From Rhizobium rosettiformans W3 (GTDB taxonomy: Bacteria > Pseudomonadota > Alphaproteobacteria > Rhizobiales > Rhizobiaceae): DNA of 64,000 nt. The notes below the pieces were generated by a model. The model made no database searches and had not been told where the DNA came from. It saw only the letters and a list, made by a program, of their open reading frames with translations. The stretch is taken from assembly GCF_004912135.1 (NCBI RefSeq), contig NZ_STGU01000003.1, forward strand, positions 124,001 through 188,000, read 5' to 3'. Positions 19,323-29,332 of the stretch are shown here, one piece after another (within the stretch, counting starts at the first letter, position 1; each line of letters begins with the position of its first letter). The translations under genes were made by a program, and so were the position numbers.

Positions 19323-21971
19323 TCACTCTTCCGTCGGGACAAGGATCTCTCGTTTGCCGGCATGATTGGCCGGGCCGATGATGCCTTCCTTCTCCATGCG
19401 TTCGATCAGCGAGGCTGCCCGGTTATAGCCGATGCCTAGTCGGCGCTGGACATAGGAGGTCGATGCCTTGCCATCTCGAAGCACGATCGCGACGGCCTGA
19501 TCGTAGGGATCGTCCGACTCGCCGAGATTGCCGGTTCCGATCGGACCGCCGCCGTCCTCGCCATCTTCATCGTCGTCGATGGTGATGGCTTCCAGATATT
19601 GCGGCGAGCCTTGCGTCTTCAGATAGGCGACGATCTCCTCGACCTCGTGGTCGGAGACGAAGGGACCGTGGACACGCTGGATGCGGCCGCCGCCGGCCAT
19701 GTAGAGCATGTCGCCCATGCCGAGCAGCTGTTCTGCGCCCTGCTCGCCCAGGATCGTGCGGCTGTCGATCTTCGAGGTCACCTGGAAAGAGATACGGGTC
19801 GGGAAGTTGGCCTTGATCGTGCCGGTGATGACGTCGACCGAGGGGCGCTGGGTGGCCATGATGACATGGATACCGGCGGCACGCGCCATCTGGGCGAGAC
19901 GCTGCACTGCACCTTCGATGTCCTTGCCGGCGACCATCATCAGGTCGGCCATTTCGTCGATGATCACGACGATATAGGGCAGGGGCTGCAGGTCGAATTC
20001 TTCCGTCTCATAGATCGCTTCGCCCGTCTGGCGATCGAAGCCGGTCTGGACGGTGCGGGTCAGCACCTCGCCCTTCTCCAGCGCCTGGGCGACACGCGTG
20101 TTGAAGCCATCGATGTTTCGGACACCGATCTTCGACATCTTCTTGTAGCGCTCTTCCATCTCGCGGACGGTCCATTTGAGCGCCACGACCGCCTTCTTCG
20201 GATCCGTCACGACCGGCGAGAGCAGGTGCGGGATGCCGTCATAGACGGAGAGTTCCAGCATCTTCGGGTCGATCATGATCAGGCGGCACTGTTCCGGCGT
20301 CATCTTGTAGAGGAGCGACAGGATCATGGTGTTGATCGCAACCGACTTACCCGAACCGGTCGTACCGGCCACGAGCAGGTGGGGCATCTTGGCGAGGTCT
20401 GCGATCACGGGTTCGCCGCCGATCGTCTTGCCGAGTGCCATGGCGAGCTTCGCCTTGTTACCATCGAAGTCGCGGCTGCCGATCAGCTCGCGCAGATAAA
20501 CGGTTTCGCGCGTCTGGTTCGGCAGTTCGATGCCGATCGCATTGCGGCCCGGGACCACGGCGACGCGGGCGGCGATCGCGCTCATCGAGCGGGCGATATC
20601 GTCGGCGAGGCCGATCACGCGGGACGACTTGATGCCCGGCGCCGGTTCGAGTTCGTAAAGGGTGACAACAGGGCCCGGGCGGACATGGATGATCTCGCCC
20701 TTGACGCCGAAGTCGTCCAACACGCCTTCAAGCAAGCGCGCATTGTGCTCGAGCGCTTCGGCCGAGAGGCTGGCGTCGCGCGTCACGGCGCGCGGCTCGG
20801 CGAGAAGATGCACCGAGGGCAGCTGGAAACCGTCAGGACGCAGAAGCGAGCCCTGGGCGTCACGATCGACGCGCGGACCGGGCTTCGGGCGGGCGGCAGG
20901 TGCGGCAACGCGTGGCGAGGCTGCAGCACCCCGTGCGACGAGCCGCGCATTGTCATCCGGCAGGATGCCCGCCGGACGCGGCATGTCGTCGAGATCGAAG
21001 TCATCGTCTTCGTCATCGAAATGGCCGGCCGACATCGGCGGCGGCGAGACGATAGACCGAGCCGCGGGACGGGCGGGGGCGCCATCCAGCGACGGCTCGA
21101 CGCGCGCGTTGAGCGGCGGTGCCTTCGCACGGGTCGGTTCGTTCAGGGTGCCAAATTCGTCGTCGTTGAAGTCGTAGGGCTGATCGAAATCACGGTCGCG
21201 GCGCTCGTTCGTCTTCAGGCCGAAGAGGCGTCTCACCCGGGCGCGGGCGGTGTACCAGTTGTGGGTGACGGCACCCATCATCAGGGCAATCGGTCCCTCG
21301 GGCTCGTCCTCCTCGTCCTCGTCTTCGAAGACGGGTTCCTTTGCCTTGCGGCGCGCGACGGGTGCCACCGGCTCATCGTCTTCCGGGCGCTCGATCGGTT
21401 TGCCGACAATGCCCGAGGCAAAGAGCATCAACCAAGTGGCGGGGATTGCCAGGATGCTGCCCAGGGCCATCGCGAAGGTCGAGGTGGGATAGGCGCCGAT
21501 GAAGAGGGCCGGAAAGCGCAGGATGAGGTCGCCCAGCACGCCGCCAGTGCCGCTCGGCAAGGGCCATGTGGTCGGCGGCGGGAAGCAGCCGACGGCCGCA
21601 GCGGCGACCAGAGCACCGGCAAGCCACGCGCCGATCCTGGCCGGGATGCGGTTCAGCTGACGGCCACCGATGAGCGCGAAGGACCAGGCCAGCACGGGCA
21701 GAAGCGCCAGCAGGCTGCCGAGGCCGAAGAACTGCATCATCAGATCGGCGAAGACGGCGCCCGGCAGGCCCAGGATATTGGTCGGCGGATTGTCGGTGGC
21801 ATAGGAGAGGCTGGGATCGGACACGTTCCAGGTCGCCAGCGCTGCGACCGCGAGCACCAGCAGCAGGAAGAGGGCGAAGCCGGCCAGCGCGAAGACCTGC
21901 CGAAACAAGAACGCTGACAACGCGGAGCGGTTGGAATGCTCCGGAAGTGCTGCGGAATGGCTTCTGCTCAT
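19323..21971 (-). CDS. ftsK: DNA translocase FtsK
   Basis: Septum-located DNA pump that clears the terminus and activates XerCD recombination. In 882 residues: four or five N-terminal membrane helices (to about residue 190), a charged low-complexity linker rich in Asp/Glu and Pro (about 195-390), the RecA-like motor with Walker [14 protein letters not shown] and Walker [13 protein letters not shown], and a C-terminal gamma winged helix ([19 protein letters not shown]) that reads KOPS sites. The linker is short compared with E. coli. The ribosome-binding site is weak. Confidence 0.97.
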   Translation of the reverse strand: MSRSHSAALPEHSNRSALSAFLFRQVFALAGFALFLLLVLAVAALATWNVSDPSLSYATDNPPTNILGLPGAVFADLMMQFFGLGSLLALLPVLAWSFALIGGRQLNRIPARIGAWLAGALVAAAAVGCFPPPTTWPLPSGTGGVLGDLILRFPALFIGAYPTSTFAMALGSILAIPATWLMLFASGIVGKPIERPEDDEPVAPVARRKAKEPVFEDEDEEDEPEGPIALMMGAVTHNWYTARARVRRLFGLKTNERRDRDFDQPYDFNDDEFGTLNEPTRAKAPPLNARVEPSLDGAPARPAARSIVSPPPMSAGHFDDEDDDFDLDDMPRPAGILPDDNARLVARGAAASPRVAAPAARPKPGPRVDRDAQGSLLRPDGFQLPSVHLLAEPRAVTRDASLSAEALEHNARLLEGVLDDFGVKGEIIHVRPGPVVTLYELEPAPGIKSSRVIGLADDIARSMSAIAARVAVVPGRNAIGIELPNQTRETVYLRELIGSRDFDGNKAKLAMALGKTIGGEPVIADLAKMPHLLVAGTTGSGKSVAINTMILSLLYKMTPEQCRLIMIDPKMLELSVYDGIPHLLSPVVTDPKKAVVALKWTVREMEERYKKMSKIGVRNIDGFNTRVAQALEKGEVLTRTVQTGFDRQTGEAIYETEEFDLQPLPYIVVIIDEMADLMMVAGKDIEGAVQRLAQMARAAGIHVIMATQRPSVDVITGTIKANFPTRISFQVTSKIDSRTILGEQGAEQLLGMGDMLYMAGGGRIQRVHGPFVSDHEVEEIVAYLKTQGSPQYLEAITIDDDEDGEDGGGPIGTGNLGESDDPYDQAVAIVLRDGKASTSYVQRRLGIGYNRAASLIERMEKEGIIGPANHAGKREILVPTEE

Positions 21972-22112
21972 GGGGTAACTGTCCGTCCTGTTGCCGGGAA
22001 TGCCTTCGGACGCCCGACTATAGCCGGGATCGCCATCCAGAACCCTACAGGAGGGAGGGTTAATGGTGCATTAACCATGCAGTCCTCTGGTGTGGCAGGC
22101 AAATGCACAACA

Positions 22113-22142
22113 GAAAACGCCCGGGCGATGAGACCCGGGCGC
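22113..22142 (-). terminator. Rho-independent terminator of glnK-amtB
   Basis: On the minus strand CGCCCGGG (22141-22134) and CCCGGGCG (22126-22119) form a perfect 8-bp stem with an 8-base loop, followed by TTTTC. It lies 34 bases after the amtB stop. Confidence 0.85.
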
Positions 22143-22175
22143 TGCCGCATTTCTGATGAGAGACCCTGGATGGTC

Positions 22176-23537
22176 TCAGCTGTGGTAGGCAGCTTCGCCG
22201 TGCGAGGCGAGGTCGAGACCTTCGCGTTCGGCTTCGACCGGTACGCGCAGACCGACGATGAGATCGACCAGCTTGTAGAGGATGATCGAGCCGATGCCGC
22301 ACCACAGGAGCGTGACGACGACAGCGTAGATCTGCGTCATGACCTGGCCGCCCATGGTCACGCCTTCGGCATAGCCGATGCCGCCCAGCGAAGCGGAGGC
22401 GAAGACGCCGGTGGCGATGGCGCCGAAGAGGCCGCCCACACCGTGTACGCCGAAGACGTCTGCGGTGTCGTCATAGCCGAACTTGTTCTTCACGACGGCG
22501 ACGAAGAAGTAGCAGAGCGGCGAGACGAGCAGACCCATGACGATCGCGCCCATCGGACCGGCAATGCCGGCAGCCGGGGTGATGGCAACGAGGCCGGAGA
22601 TCATGCCCGAAGCAGCACCGAGCATCGAAGCCTTGCCGCGGGTGAAGGTTTCAACCAGGCACCAGGAGACGACGGCGGCTGCGGTCGCGATGAAGGTGTT
22701 GACGGTGGCGAGCATGGCGCCGCCCGAAGCTTCGAGGTTCGAGCCGGCGTTGAAGCCGAACCAGCCGACCCAGAGCATGGCTGCACCGACGAGCGTCAGC
22801 GTCATCGAATGCGGAGCCATCATGTCCTTGCCGTAGCCGGTACGCTTGCCGAGCATGATCGCGCCGATCAGACCGGCAACGCCGGCATTGATGTGAACGA
22901 CCGTGCCGCCAGCGAAGTCGAGTGCGCCCCAGCCGAAGATCAGGCCGTTGGCGTCCCAGACCATATGGGCAACCGGGAAGTAAACGAAGGTGACCCAGAG
23001 GATGCAGAACAGCACCGCTGCCGAGAACTTGATGCGCTCGGCAAAGGCGCCGACGATCAGGGCAGGGGTGATGGCCGCGAAGGTCATCTGGAAGAGCATG
23101 AAGATGTATTCCGGAATGACGGCGTCAGAGAAGGTGGCCGCCGTGCTTTCCGGCGTCACGCCGGAAAGGAAGAGTTTGGCAAAACCGCCGAAATACGCGC
23201 TTTCCGAGCCGCCGAAGGCGAAGGAGTAGCCGTAGATCACCCAGATCAGCATGATGGCCGAACCGATGACCGTGCACTGCATCAGGACGGACAGCATGTT
23301 CTTGGCGCGGACGAGACCGCCATAGAAGAGTGCGAGGCCCGGGATAAGCATGAAGAGCACGAGGATGGTGCAAAGGAACATGAAGGCGGTGTCGCCCTTG
23401 TTCGGAACCGGCGCTGCGGCGACGGCTTCGGCTGCAGCCGGTGCAGCTTCCTGCGCGAAGGCGACAACCGGCGCCAGCATGGCTGCAGACGCGGCGCCAA
23501 GGCGCATGAGGTTGGAATTCAACTTGGCAAGTGACAT
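22176..23537 (-). CDS. amtB: Ammonium transporter AmtB
   Basis: Trimeric ammonium channel of the inner membrane. The 453 residues begin with a probable cleavable signal (MLAPVVAFAQEAAP), then eleven hydrophobic helices with family blocks MFLCTILVLFMLIPGLALFYGG, DFAGGTVVHINAGVAGLIGA (first pore His) and DVFGVHGVGGLFGAIATG (second pore His). The ATG at 23537 follows GGGGAG; a TTG three codons earlier is also in frame. It is the second gene of the glnK-amtB operon; GlnK plugs the pore when nitrogen is abundant. Confidence 0.97.
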   Translation of the reverse strand: MSLAKLNSNLMRLGAASAAMLAPVVAFAQEAAPAAAEAVAAAPVPNKGDTAFMFLCTILVLFMLIPGLALFYGGLVRAKNMLSVLMQCTVIGSAIMLIWVIYGYSFAFGGSESAYFGGFAKLFLSGVTPESTAATFSDAVIPEYIFMLFQMTFAAITPALIVGAFAERIKFSAAVLFCILWVTFVYFPVAHMVWDANGLIFGWGALDFAGGTVVHINAGVAGLIGAIMLGKRTGYGKDMMAPHSMTLTLVGAAMLWVGWFGFNAGSNLEASGGAMLATVNTFIATAAAVVSWCLVETFTRGKASMLGAASGMISGLVAITPAAGIAGPMGAIVMGLLVSPLCYFFVAVVKNKFGYDDTADVFGVHGVGGLFGAIATGVFASASLGGIGYAEGVTMGGQVMTQIYAVVVTLLWCGIGSIILYKLVDLIVGLRVPVEAEREGLDLASHGEAAYHS

Positions 23538-23564
23538 CAGTAACAACTCCCCTTACAGCCGTTC

Positions 23565-24008
<444 letters not shown>

Positions 24009-24080
24009 GATTCAGATTTCGATATAAGTTATTGAAATATAAAGGCTCTATGGAGAGAAGCTAATAAACGGGCAATTGAA

Positions 24081-24095
24081 TGCGCAATGTGCGCA
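24081..24095. promoter_or_regulatory. Probable NtrC-type enhancer palindrome
   Basis: TGCGCAATGTGCGCA is a perfect inverted repeat with 6-bp arms and a 3-base centre, 73 bases upstream of the sigma-54 -24 element. Position and symmetry fit an NtrC upstream activating sequence, though the arms differ from the textbook TGCACC arms. Confidence 0.5.
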
Positions 24096-24130
24096 TAAAA
24101 AATAGGCATAAAATGATATTTGATGCCGTT

Positions 24131-25015
24131 TTAGTCATTTGCCCGTTTGCGGATCAGCCCCTCCTGGGCGACCGAGGCGACCAGCCTGCCGTCGCGGGTG
24201 AAGATGCTGCCACGGGTCATTCCGCGGGCGCCGGCAGCGCTTGGGCTGTCCTGGGTGTAGAGCAGCCAGTCGTCCAGCCGGCAGGGTCGGTGAAACCACA
24301 TGGCATGGTCGAGGCTCGCCACCTGCAGTTCGGGATCGAAGATCGAGGTACCATGCGCATAGAGCGAGGTGTCGAGCAGCGTCATGTCCGAGAGATAGGC
24401 GAGGATGGCGGCCTGATAGTGCCGGTCATCCGGAACCAGACCTGAGGCCTTCACCCAGATATGGGCCTCTGGTTCCAGCTTCTCGCGCGAGAGATAATGG
24501 GTGAGCGATGTCGGACGGATCTCGATCGGTCGCTCGCGCCCCCAGTATTTCTTCACCGTATCCGGTGCCTGCGCCAGGAAGGCCGCGCGAAACTCCGCCT
24601 CTCCCATCAGCGTTTCCGGGGCTGGCACGTTCGGAATGGAGATATGATGATCGAAGCCTGGCTCTTCCACCTGGAACGAGGCAGACATGGAAAAGATCGC
24701 CTTGCCGTGCTGAACGGCAACCACGCGTCGCGTGGTGAAGGACGAGCCATCCCGGATGCGCTCGACCTGATAGACGATCGGAATGGAAGGATCGCCGGGC
24801 CGCATGAAATAGGCGTGCAGCGAATGCACGATGCGGTCAGGATCGACGCAGCGCTGTGCCGCCATCAGGGCCTGCGCAATGACAAGGCCGCCAAAGACCC
24901 GTTGCCAGCCGTTTTGCGGGCTGCTGCCGCGAAACAGGTTTTCCTCCAGCTTTTCCAGATCGAGACGCTCGATCAGATCCTGCATGGGTTTGGTCTGGCC
25001 AGATGGCTGCGACAT
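24131..25015 (-). CDS. tesB: Acyl-CoA thioesterase II
   Basis: 294-residue double-hotdog thioesterase that hydrolyses medium- and long-chain acyl-CoA to free fatty acid and CoA. Typical TesB blocks: FRGSSPQNGWQRVFGGLVIAQAL (about 28-50), HSLHAYFMRPGDPSIPIVYQVE, and the C-terminal SLDHAMWFHRP and GSIFTRDGRLVASVAQEGLIR, the last including the catalytic Gln region. The length fits E. coli TesB (286). It is divergent from the UbiH-type gene, with 83 bases between them. Confidence 0.96.
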   Translation of the reverse strand: MSQPSGQTKPMQDLIERLDLEKLEENLFRGSSPQNGWQRVFGGLVIAQALMAAQRCVDPDRIVHSLHAYFMRPGDPSIPIVYQVERIRDGSSFTTRRVVAVQHGKAIFSMSASFQVEEPGFDHHISIPNVPAPETLMGEAEFRAAFLAQAPDTVKKYWGRERPIEIRPTSLTHYLSREKLEPEAHIWVKASGLVPDDRHYQAAILAYLSDMTLLDTSLYAHGTSIFDPELQVASLDHAMWFHRPCRLDDWLLYTQDSPSAAGARGMTRGSIFTRDGRLVASVAQEGLIRKRAND

Positions 25016-25098
25016 AATGCATTGCTCCGCTTATAGGCACCCGTTCAAGGCTGATCTATATAGGTGTCATCAGGTCTACAAGAACAAAGGAATGTGCC

Positions 25099-26313
25099 AT
25101 GCTGGATGTGCTCGTCGTCGGCGGTGGCTATGTGGGGCTCTCCGCAGCCGTTGCGATCATGCAGGCCGCGCCGCATCTGGCGATCGAGGTCATCGAAGCG
25201 GCGCCCGAAGAGGCCTGGAAGAAGGATCCGCGCGCGTCTGCGATCATCGCGGCTGCAACGAAAATGCTCGATGTGTTCGGCCTCTGGGATCGGATCGAGC
25301 CGGACGCGCAGCCGATCACGCGCATGATCGTCACCGATTCGAAGACATCGGATCCCGTGCGCCCCGTTTTCCTGACCTTCGATGGCGCTGTCGAAGATGG
25401 CCGGCCGTTTGCGCATATGATCCCGAATGTCAGCATGGTCGCCGCGCTGCGCGATGCCTGTGCCGAGCGCGGCATCACCATCCATCATGGGCTGCGCGCC
25501 ACCGGCTTTCGCGATACCGGCCCCAGCGCGGAACTCACTTTGTCGGATGGTCGGGTCATGGCCTCGCGTCTCGTCGTCGCCTGCGACGGCGTGCGCTCCA
25601 AGCTTCGTGATCTCGCCGGCATCAAGACCGTCACCTGGCAGTATGGCCAATCCGGCATCGTCACCACGGTGGAGCACGAGCGGCCGCATGAGGGTGTCGC
25701 GGAAGAACATTTTCTCCCCGCCGGTCCGTTTGCGATCCTGCCGCTCAAGGGCAACCGCTCCTCGCTCGTCTGGACGGAGCGCACCGAAGATGCCGATCGC
25801 CTCGTCGCATCCGACGATCTGCTCTTCGAGGCGGAGCTCGAACGGCGCTTCGGGCACAAGCTGGGCACGATCCGGGCGACGCCCGACCGTCGTGCCTTCC
25901 CGCTCGGGCTAACGCTCGCGCGTGCCTTCATCGCGCCGCGGCTGGCGCTTGCCGGTGATGCAGCCCATGGCATCCACCCGATTTCGGGCCAGGGTCTCAA
26001 TCTCGGTTTCAAGGACGTGGCCGCACTCGCCGAGACCGTTGTCGAGGCGGATCGCCTGGGCCTCGATATCGGCTCCGTCAATGTGCTCGAGCGCTACCAG
26101 ATCTGGCGCCGTTTCGACACCTTCCGCATGGGGGTCACGACGGATGTGCTGAACCGGCTGTTCTCGAACGATGTCACGCCGATCCGGGTGTTGCGCGATT
26201 TCGGGCTCGGCGTGGTCGATCGCATTCCGGGGCTGAAAAACTACTTCATCCGCGAGGCCGCCGGGTCGTCCGGGCAGAACCGTCCGCGCTTGCTCGGCGG
26301 ACAGAGCATCTGA
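25099..26313 (+). CDS. UbiH/UbiF/UbiL-family FAD monooxygenase (ubiquinone synthesis)
   Basis: 404-residue aromatic-ring hydroxylase of ubiquinone synthesis. An FAD-binding N-terminus (VLVVGGGYVGLSAAVAIM, GGGYVG at 8-13) is followed by CDGVRSKLRDLAG and the second FAD signature LALAGDAAHGIHPISGQGLNLGF (about 290-312), which is specific to the UbiH/F/I/L group. Which ring position it hydroxylates cannot be told; alphaproteobacteria use one to three of these enzymes. The ribosome-binding site AAAGGAA is correctly spaced. Transcription converges on the Trm112 gene. Confidence 0.9.
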   Translation: MLDVLVVGGGYVGLSAAVAIMQAAPHLAIEVIEAAPEEAWKKDPRASAIIAAATKMLDVFGLWDRIEPDAQPITRMIVTDSKTSDPVRPVFLTFDGAVEDGRPFAHMIPNVSMVAALRDACAERGITIHHGLRATGFRDTGPSAELTLSDGRVMASRLVVACDGVRSKLRDLAGIKTVTWQYGQSGIVTTVEHERPHEGVAEEHFLPAGPFAILPLKGNRSSLVWTERTEDADRLVASDDLLFEAELERRFGHKLGTIRATPDRRAFPLGLTLARAFIAPRLALAGDAAHGIHPISGQGLNLGFKDVAALAETVVEADRLGLDIGSVNVLERYQIWRRFDTFRMGVTTDVLNRLFSNDVTPIRVLRDFGLGVVDRIPGLKNYFIREAAGSSGQNRPRLLGGQSI

Positions 26314-26326
26314 TGGTCGGGTGAAA

Positions 26327-26348
26327 CCAGGACGCTATCGCGTCCTGG
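26327..26348. terminator. Bidirectional hairpin between convergent genes
   Basis: CCAGGACGC/GCGTCCTGG form a near-perfect 9-bp stem with a 4-base loop in the 42-base gap between the UbiH-type gene and the Trm112 gene. There is no T-tract on either side, so it is probably a weak terminator or a 3'-end stabiliser. Confidence 0.5.
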
Positions 26349-26355
26349 GCCGGCT

Positions 26356-26553
26356 TCAGACCGGCATTTCCAGCTTGCGCGCCTCGGAGACCAGCATGAT
26401 CGGGATGCCGTCCCGGATCGGATAGGCAAGACGCGCCTTCTCCGAGATCAGTTCGCCTTTCTCGCGATCCCATTTCAGAATGCCCTGCGTCAGCGGGCAG
26501 ACGAGGAGCTCGAGCATTTTCGGGTCGACAAGGCTGGTCGGGTTGTCGGGCAT
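26356..26553 (-). CDS. Trm112 family protein
   Basis: 65-residue protein with the Trm112/YcaR fold: [21 protein letters not shown] and [23 protein letters not shown] are diagnostic. In other organisms Trm112-like proteins activate methyltransferases; the bacterial partner here is unknown. Only one Cys of the zinc motif remains, as is common in proteobacterial members. The ATG at 26553 begins [12 protein letters not shown], 4 bases after the stop of the LON-domain gene; the frame is open a little further up but is not family-like. Confidence 0.88.
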   Translation of the reverse strand: MPDNPTSLVDPKMLELLVCPLTQGILKWDREKGELISEKARLAYPIRDGIPIMLVSEARKLEMPV

Positions 26554-26557
26554 GGGC

Positions 26558-27235
26558 TTACTGCAGCATGGTGTCGCCATCGCCGAAGGTGCGGGCGAGC
26601 ACGATTTCGGTGATGGCAATCAGCGTCTCGGCGCGGGTCTTCAAGTCAGGGGCTTCGAGCAGCGCCTGCTTTTCCGGCGGACCGAAGGGCGACATCATCG
26701 ACAGCGAATTCACGAGCGTGAGGTTGGATGCCCGCTCGACGCTTTCCCAGTCCGCTTCCAGCTTGTTCGCCTCCAGATAAGCCCGGAAGGCCGCCAAAAG
26801 CCCTGCTCGGTCGATCTGGCCGTCGTCTTCGCCGCTTGTGAGGTCCGCCACGAAAGGCGCGATGTGGAAGGTCCGGAAGGGTTTGGAGGTCGAGACCTCG
26901 TCCATCAAACGGAAGCGACAGACGCCGGCGAGCGACACGATGTAACGGCCATCGCCGGTTTCGGTGAAGGAGGTGATGCGCCCCAGGCAGCCGACCGGGG
27001 CGAGCTGCGGGCGCTCTGGCAGGATATTGGCCTGCACTTCCGTCATGGCCGGCTGGATCATCCCGATCAGCCGGTTGCCGGATATCGCCGCATCGAGCAT
27101 GGCCAGATAACGCGGCTCAAAAATGTTCAGGGGGAGCTGGCCGCCGGGCAGCAGCAGCACGCCGGAGATGGGGAAGACCGGGACCGTTTCGGGAAGGTCC
27201 GCAGCCGTCAAATATCGGGCATTTCCCACTTGCAT
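26558..27235 (-). CDS. LON peptidase substrate-binding (N-) domain protein
   Basis: 225 residues containing only the N-terminal LON domain ([32 protein letters not shown], about 19-50; [27 protein letters not shown]). There is neither AAA+ nor protease domain, so it is an adaptor or substrate-binding protein rather than a protease. Its neighbours are a CnoX-type thioredoxin upstream and Trm112 4 bases downstream, all in one direction, a cluster conserved in Rhizobiales. Confidence 0.92.
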   Translation of the reverse strand: MQVGNARYLTAADLPETVPVFPISGVLLLPGGQLPLNIFEPRYLAMLDAAISGNRLIGMIQPAMTEVQANILPERPQLAPVGCLGRITSFTETGDGRYIVSLAGVCRFRLMDEVSTSKPFRTFHIAPFVADLTSGEDDGQIDRAGLLAAFRAYLEANKLEADWESVERASNLTLVNSLSMMSPFGPPEKQALLEAPDLKTRAETLIAITEIVLARTFGDGDTMLQ

Positions 27236-27322
27236 TGAAGCACATCCTGTCCGGACTTATGCCGGTGTTCATTCTTGCTTCTATCTGGGTCGCCGAACCC
27301 AAAACTCAAGGCCCGCGGCGGC

Positions 27323-28303
27323 TCACGAAAAGAGGATCGAGGACAGCTTGCGGCGCGCCATGATCGTTGCCGGGTCTTTGGGTCCCCAGACCTCGAAGAA
27401 CTGCAAGAGCTGCTTGCGCGCGCCGTCGTCCTCGAAGGTGCGGTCCCGCTTCATGATCAAAAGCAGGTGCTCTGCCGCCTCTTCACGACGGCCTTCGACA
27501 TTGCGGATCTTGGCGAGCTTCATCCGGGCTTCGTGATCGTCGGGATTGAGCGACAGCGTGTGTTCAAGCGCCACCGGATCGCCCAGCTTGCGGGCTTCGT
27601 CGATCTGGTCAAGGCGCTTGAGAAGGGCCTGCACTTCCGGTGCCTTGGCAAGCTCTTCCGGCATCTGCGTTAGCAGTTCGCGCGCCCGCTGGTGCTGGTT
27701 CGCGCCGATCATGCACTCCGCGAGGCCAGCGATCGCCTGCGTGTTGTCGGGGTCCGCCTGCAAGACGGCGGCGTAAAGTTGTGCTGCGCCGTCGATGTCT
27801 CCGGCAGCGAGAAGGGTCGAGGCTTCTTCGATGACCGCCGCAATCTCGGCTGCCTGGTCTGCACCGGCCGGACCCGCCACCTTGTCGATGAAGGCTTTCA
27901 CCTGGCTCTCGGGCAGCGCGCCCATGAAGCCATCGGCCGGACGTCCGTTGACGAAGGCAACGACGGCCGGGATCGACTGGATGCCGAGCTGGCCAGCGAC
28001 GGACGGGTGGTCGTCGATGTTCATCTTGACCAGCTTGACGCGGCCACCGGCTTCCTTGACCGCCTTTTCGATAACGGGCGTGAGCTGCTTGCAGGGACCG
28101 CACCAGGGCGCCCAGAAATCCACGAGCACCGGCTGGTTGCGCGATTCGTCCATGACATCGCGGGCGAAGTTCGCCGTGGTCGTGTCCTTGATCAGATCAC
28201 CGGCCGCGGCCGGGGCCGAGCCTGCCGGAGCGGCACCAAACTGCGCATTGGCCGTCATGGTCTGATTGCCATAGCCGCCGTAAGGGTTGCCGTAATCGCT
28301 CAT
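27323..28303 (-). CDS. cnoX: Thioredoxin-TPR chaperedoxin, CnoX/YbbN type
   Basis: 326 residues: a thioredoxin domain with WCGPCK (VDFWAPWCGPCKQLTPVIEKA) followed by TPR-like helices (LLAAGDIDGAAQLYAAVLQADP, CMIGANQHQRARELL). This is the layout of CnoX, which holds unfolded proteins for GroEL and protects them from over-oxidation. Unlike E. coli YbbN, which has SxxC, this protein keeps the full CxxC and may be redox-active. The N-terminal 45 residues are Gly/Asn/Ala-rich and disordered. It heads the cluster with the LON-domain gene. Confidence 0.9.
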   Translation of the reverse strand: MSDYGNPYGGYGNQTMTANAQFGAAPAGSAPAAAGDLIKDTTTANFARDVMDESRNQPVLVDFWAPWCGPCKQLTPVIEKAVKEAGGRVKLVKMNIDDHPSVAGQLGIQSIPAVVAFVNGRPADGFMGALPESQVKAFIDKVAGPAGADQAAEIAAVIEEASTLLAAGDIDGAAQLYAAVLQADPDNTQAIAGLAECMIGANQHQRARELLTQMPEELAKAPEVQALLKRLDQIDEARKLGDPVALEHTLSLNPDDHEARMKLAKIRNVEGRREEAAEHLLLIMKRDRTFEDDGARKQLLQFFEVWGPKDPATIMARRKLSSILFS

Positions 28304-28368
28304 CGTGCATCTCCCGCCTGTGTCGCAGCCTTTGGAGAGGCTGCCATTCTTGCCGTTAAGATCGTATG

Positions 28369-28872
28369 TCAGGCCGTGACTTTCAAGACAAGCGGCGTGT
28401 GCCCCGTCGCCTCCATGAAGCGGATCAGGTCATCCCGCCCGATCGAGGTCGTCGCGTCGTTCGACAGCGGATGGCAGTTGATGATGTCATGCTCCATCAG
28501 ATCCTTGTCGAGCACGAAGGTCACGTTCTTGCCGGTGTCGTTGATCGCGCCGAGCGCTGTCACGGAGCCCGGGACGACGCCTAGATATTCCATCAGCTTT
28601 TCCGGCTTGCCGAAGGAGACCTTGCTCGCCGCACCGATGATCGTATGCACGGTCTTCAGATCGACGGAGGCATTTTCCTCCACCGTCAGCAGGAAGAAGT
28701 TGTCCTTCTTGTCCTTCACGAAGAGGTTCTTGGTGTGCCCGCCGGGAATTTCGTCGCGCAGCGACACCGATTCGGCAACGGTGAAGACCGGCGGATGGGT
28801 CTTCGTCTTATGGGCGATCCCGAGTTCGTCGAGAAAGCGGAAGAGATCGTCGGGCGTTTTCGGCGTCGTCAT
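28369..28872 (-). CDS. proX: Prolyl-tRNA editing protein (ProX/YbaK family)
   Basis: 167-residue trans-editing deacylase that removes alanine mischarged onto tRNA-Pro (ProXp-ala/PrdX type). Family blocks: THPPVFTVAESVSLRDEIPGG, the active-site lysine in HTKNLFVKDKKDNFFLL, GAASKVSFGKPEKLMEYLGV and PGSVTALGAIND. Length and sequence match the stand-alone form rather than the YbaK Cys-tRNA-Pro form. The ATG at 28872 begins MTTPKTPDDLFRFLDELG. Confidence 0.9.
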   Translation of the reverse strand: MTTPKTPDDLFRFLDELGIAHKTKTHPPVFTVAESVSLRDEIPGGHTKNLFVKDKKDNFFLLTVEENASVDLKTVHTIIGAASKVSFGKPEKLMEYLGVVPGSVTALGAINDTGKNVTFVLDKDLMEHDIINCHPLSNDATTSIGRDDLIRFMEATGHTPLVLKVTA

Positions 28873-29054
28873 GGGGGCCTCGTTTGAAATGTCCGGGTCT
28901 GATGGCGGTCATCTAGCTGCTTTTTCTTCGAGGCATAGGCTTAAGACCGACATCCCGCAATCTTTCTGCCGCCCAAAAAGCCCGGAAAAGCTGAGCTTTC
29001 TCAGGCTGTTGTCACGGCGCTACATTTTTTTCGCGATGATCCGTCATTTCCCTG

Positions 29055-29083
29055 TTGCATTTGAAAATCGGTTAGGCCATATA
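29055..29083 (+). promoter_or_regulatory. Probable promoter of tRNA-Gly
   Basis: TTGCAT (29055-29060) and CATATA (29078-29083), separated by 17 bases, stand about 65 bases before the tRNA. The pair resembles the rhizobial housekeeping promoter (TTGAC ... CTATAT). Confidence 0.4.
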
Positions 29084-29147
29084 GCGCCCGTCGCCGCAAG
29101 ACGGACGGCCCACGATCCAGACACTACCCCAGGATCGCGGTTGATGA

Positions 29148-29222
29148 GCGGGTGTAGCTCAGGGGTAGAGCACAACCTTGCCAAGGTTGGGGTCGAGCGT
29201 TCGAATCGCTTCACCCGCTCCA
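29148..29222 (+). tRNA. tRNA-Gly (anticodon GCC)
   Basis: Full cloverleaf: acceptor GCGGGTG/CACCCGC, D-arm GCTC...GAGC, anticodon stem CAACC/GGTTG around TTGCCAA with anticodon GCC, and a T-arm with TTCGAAT. The 3' CCA is encoded. No integrase or direct repeat flanks it, so it is not obviously an attachment site. Confidence 0.98.
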
Positions 29223-29332
29223 TTCTTCCTCCAGATAGTTTCTAGTTTTGCAGGATTAATGGCGCCTTTGCGCGTCCCTCGTCGCAAAGTTCTGCCGGCC
29301 ACAGGTCATCCCGCAGCCGGCTCTCTCATCTC

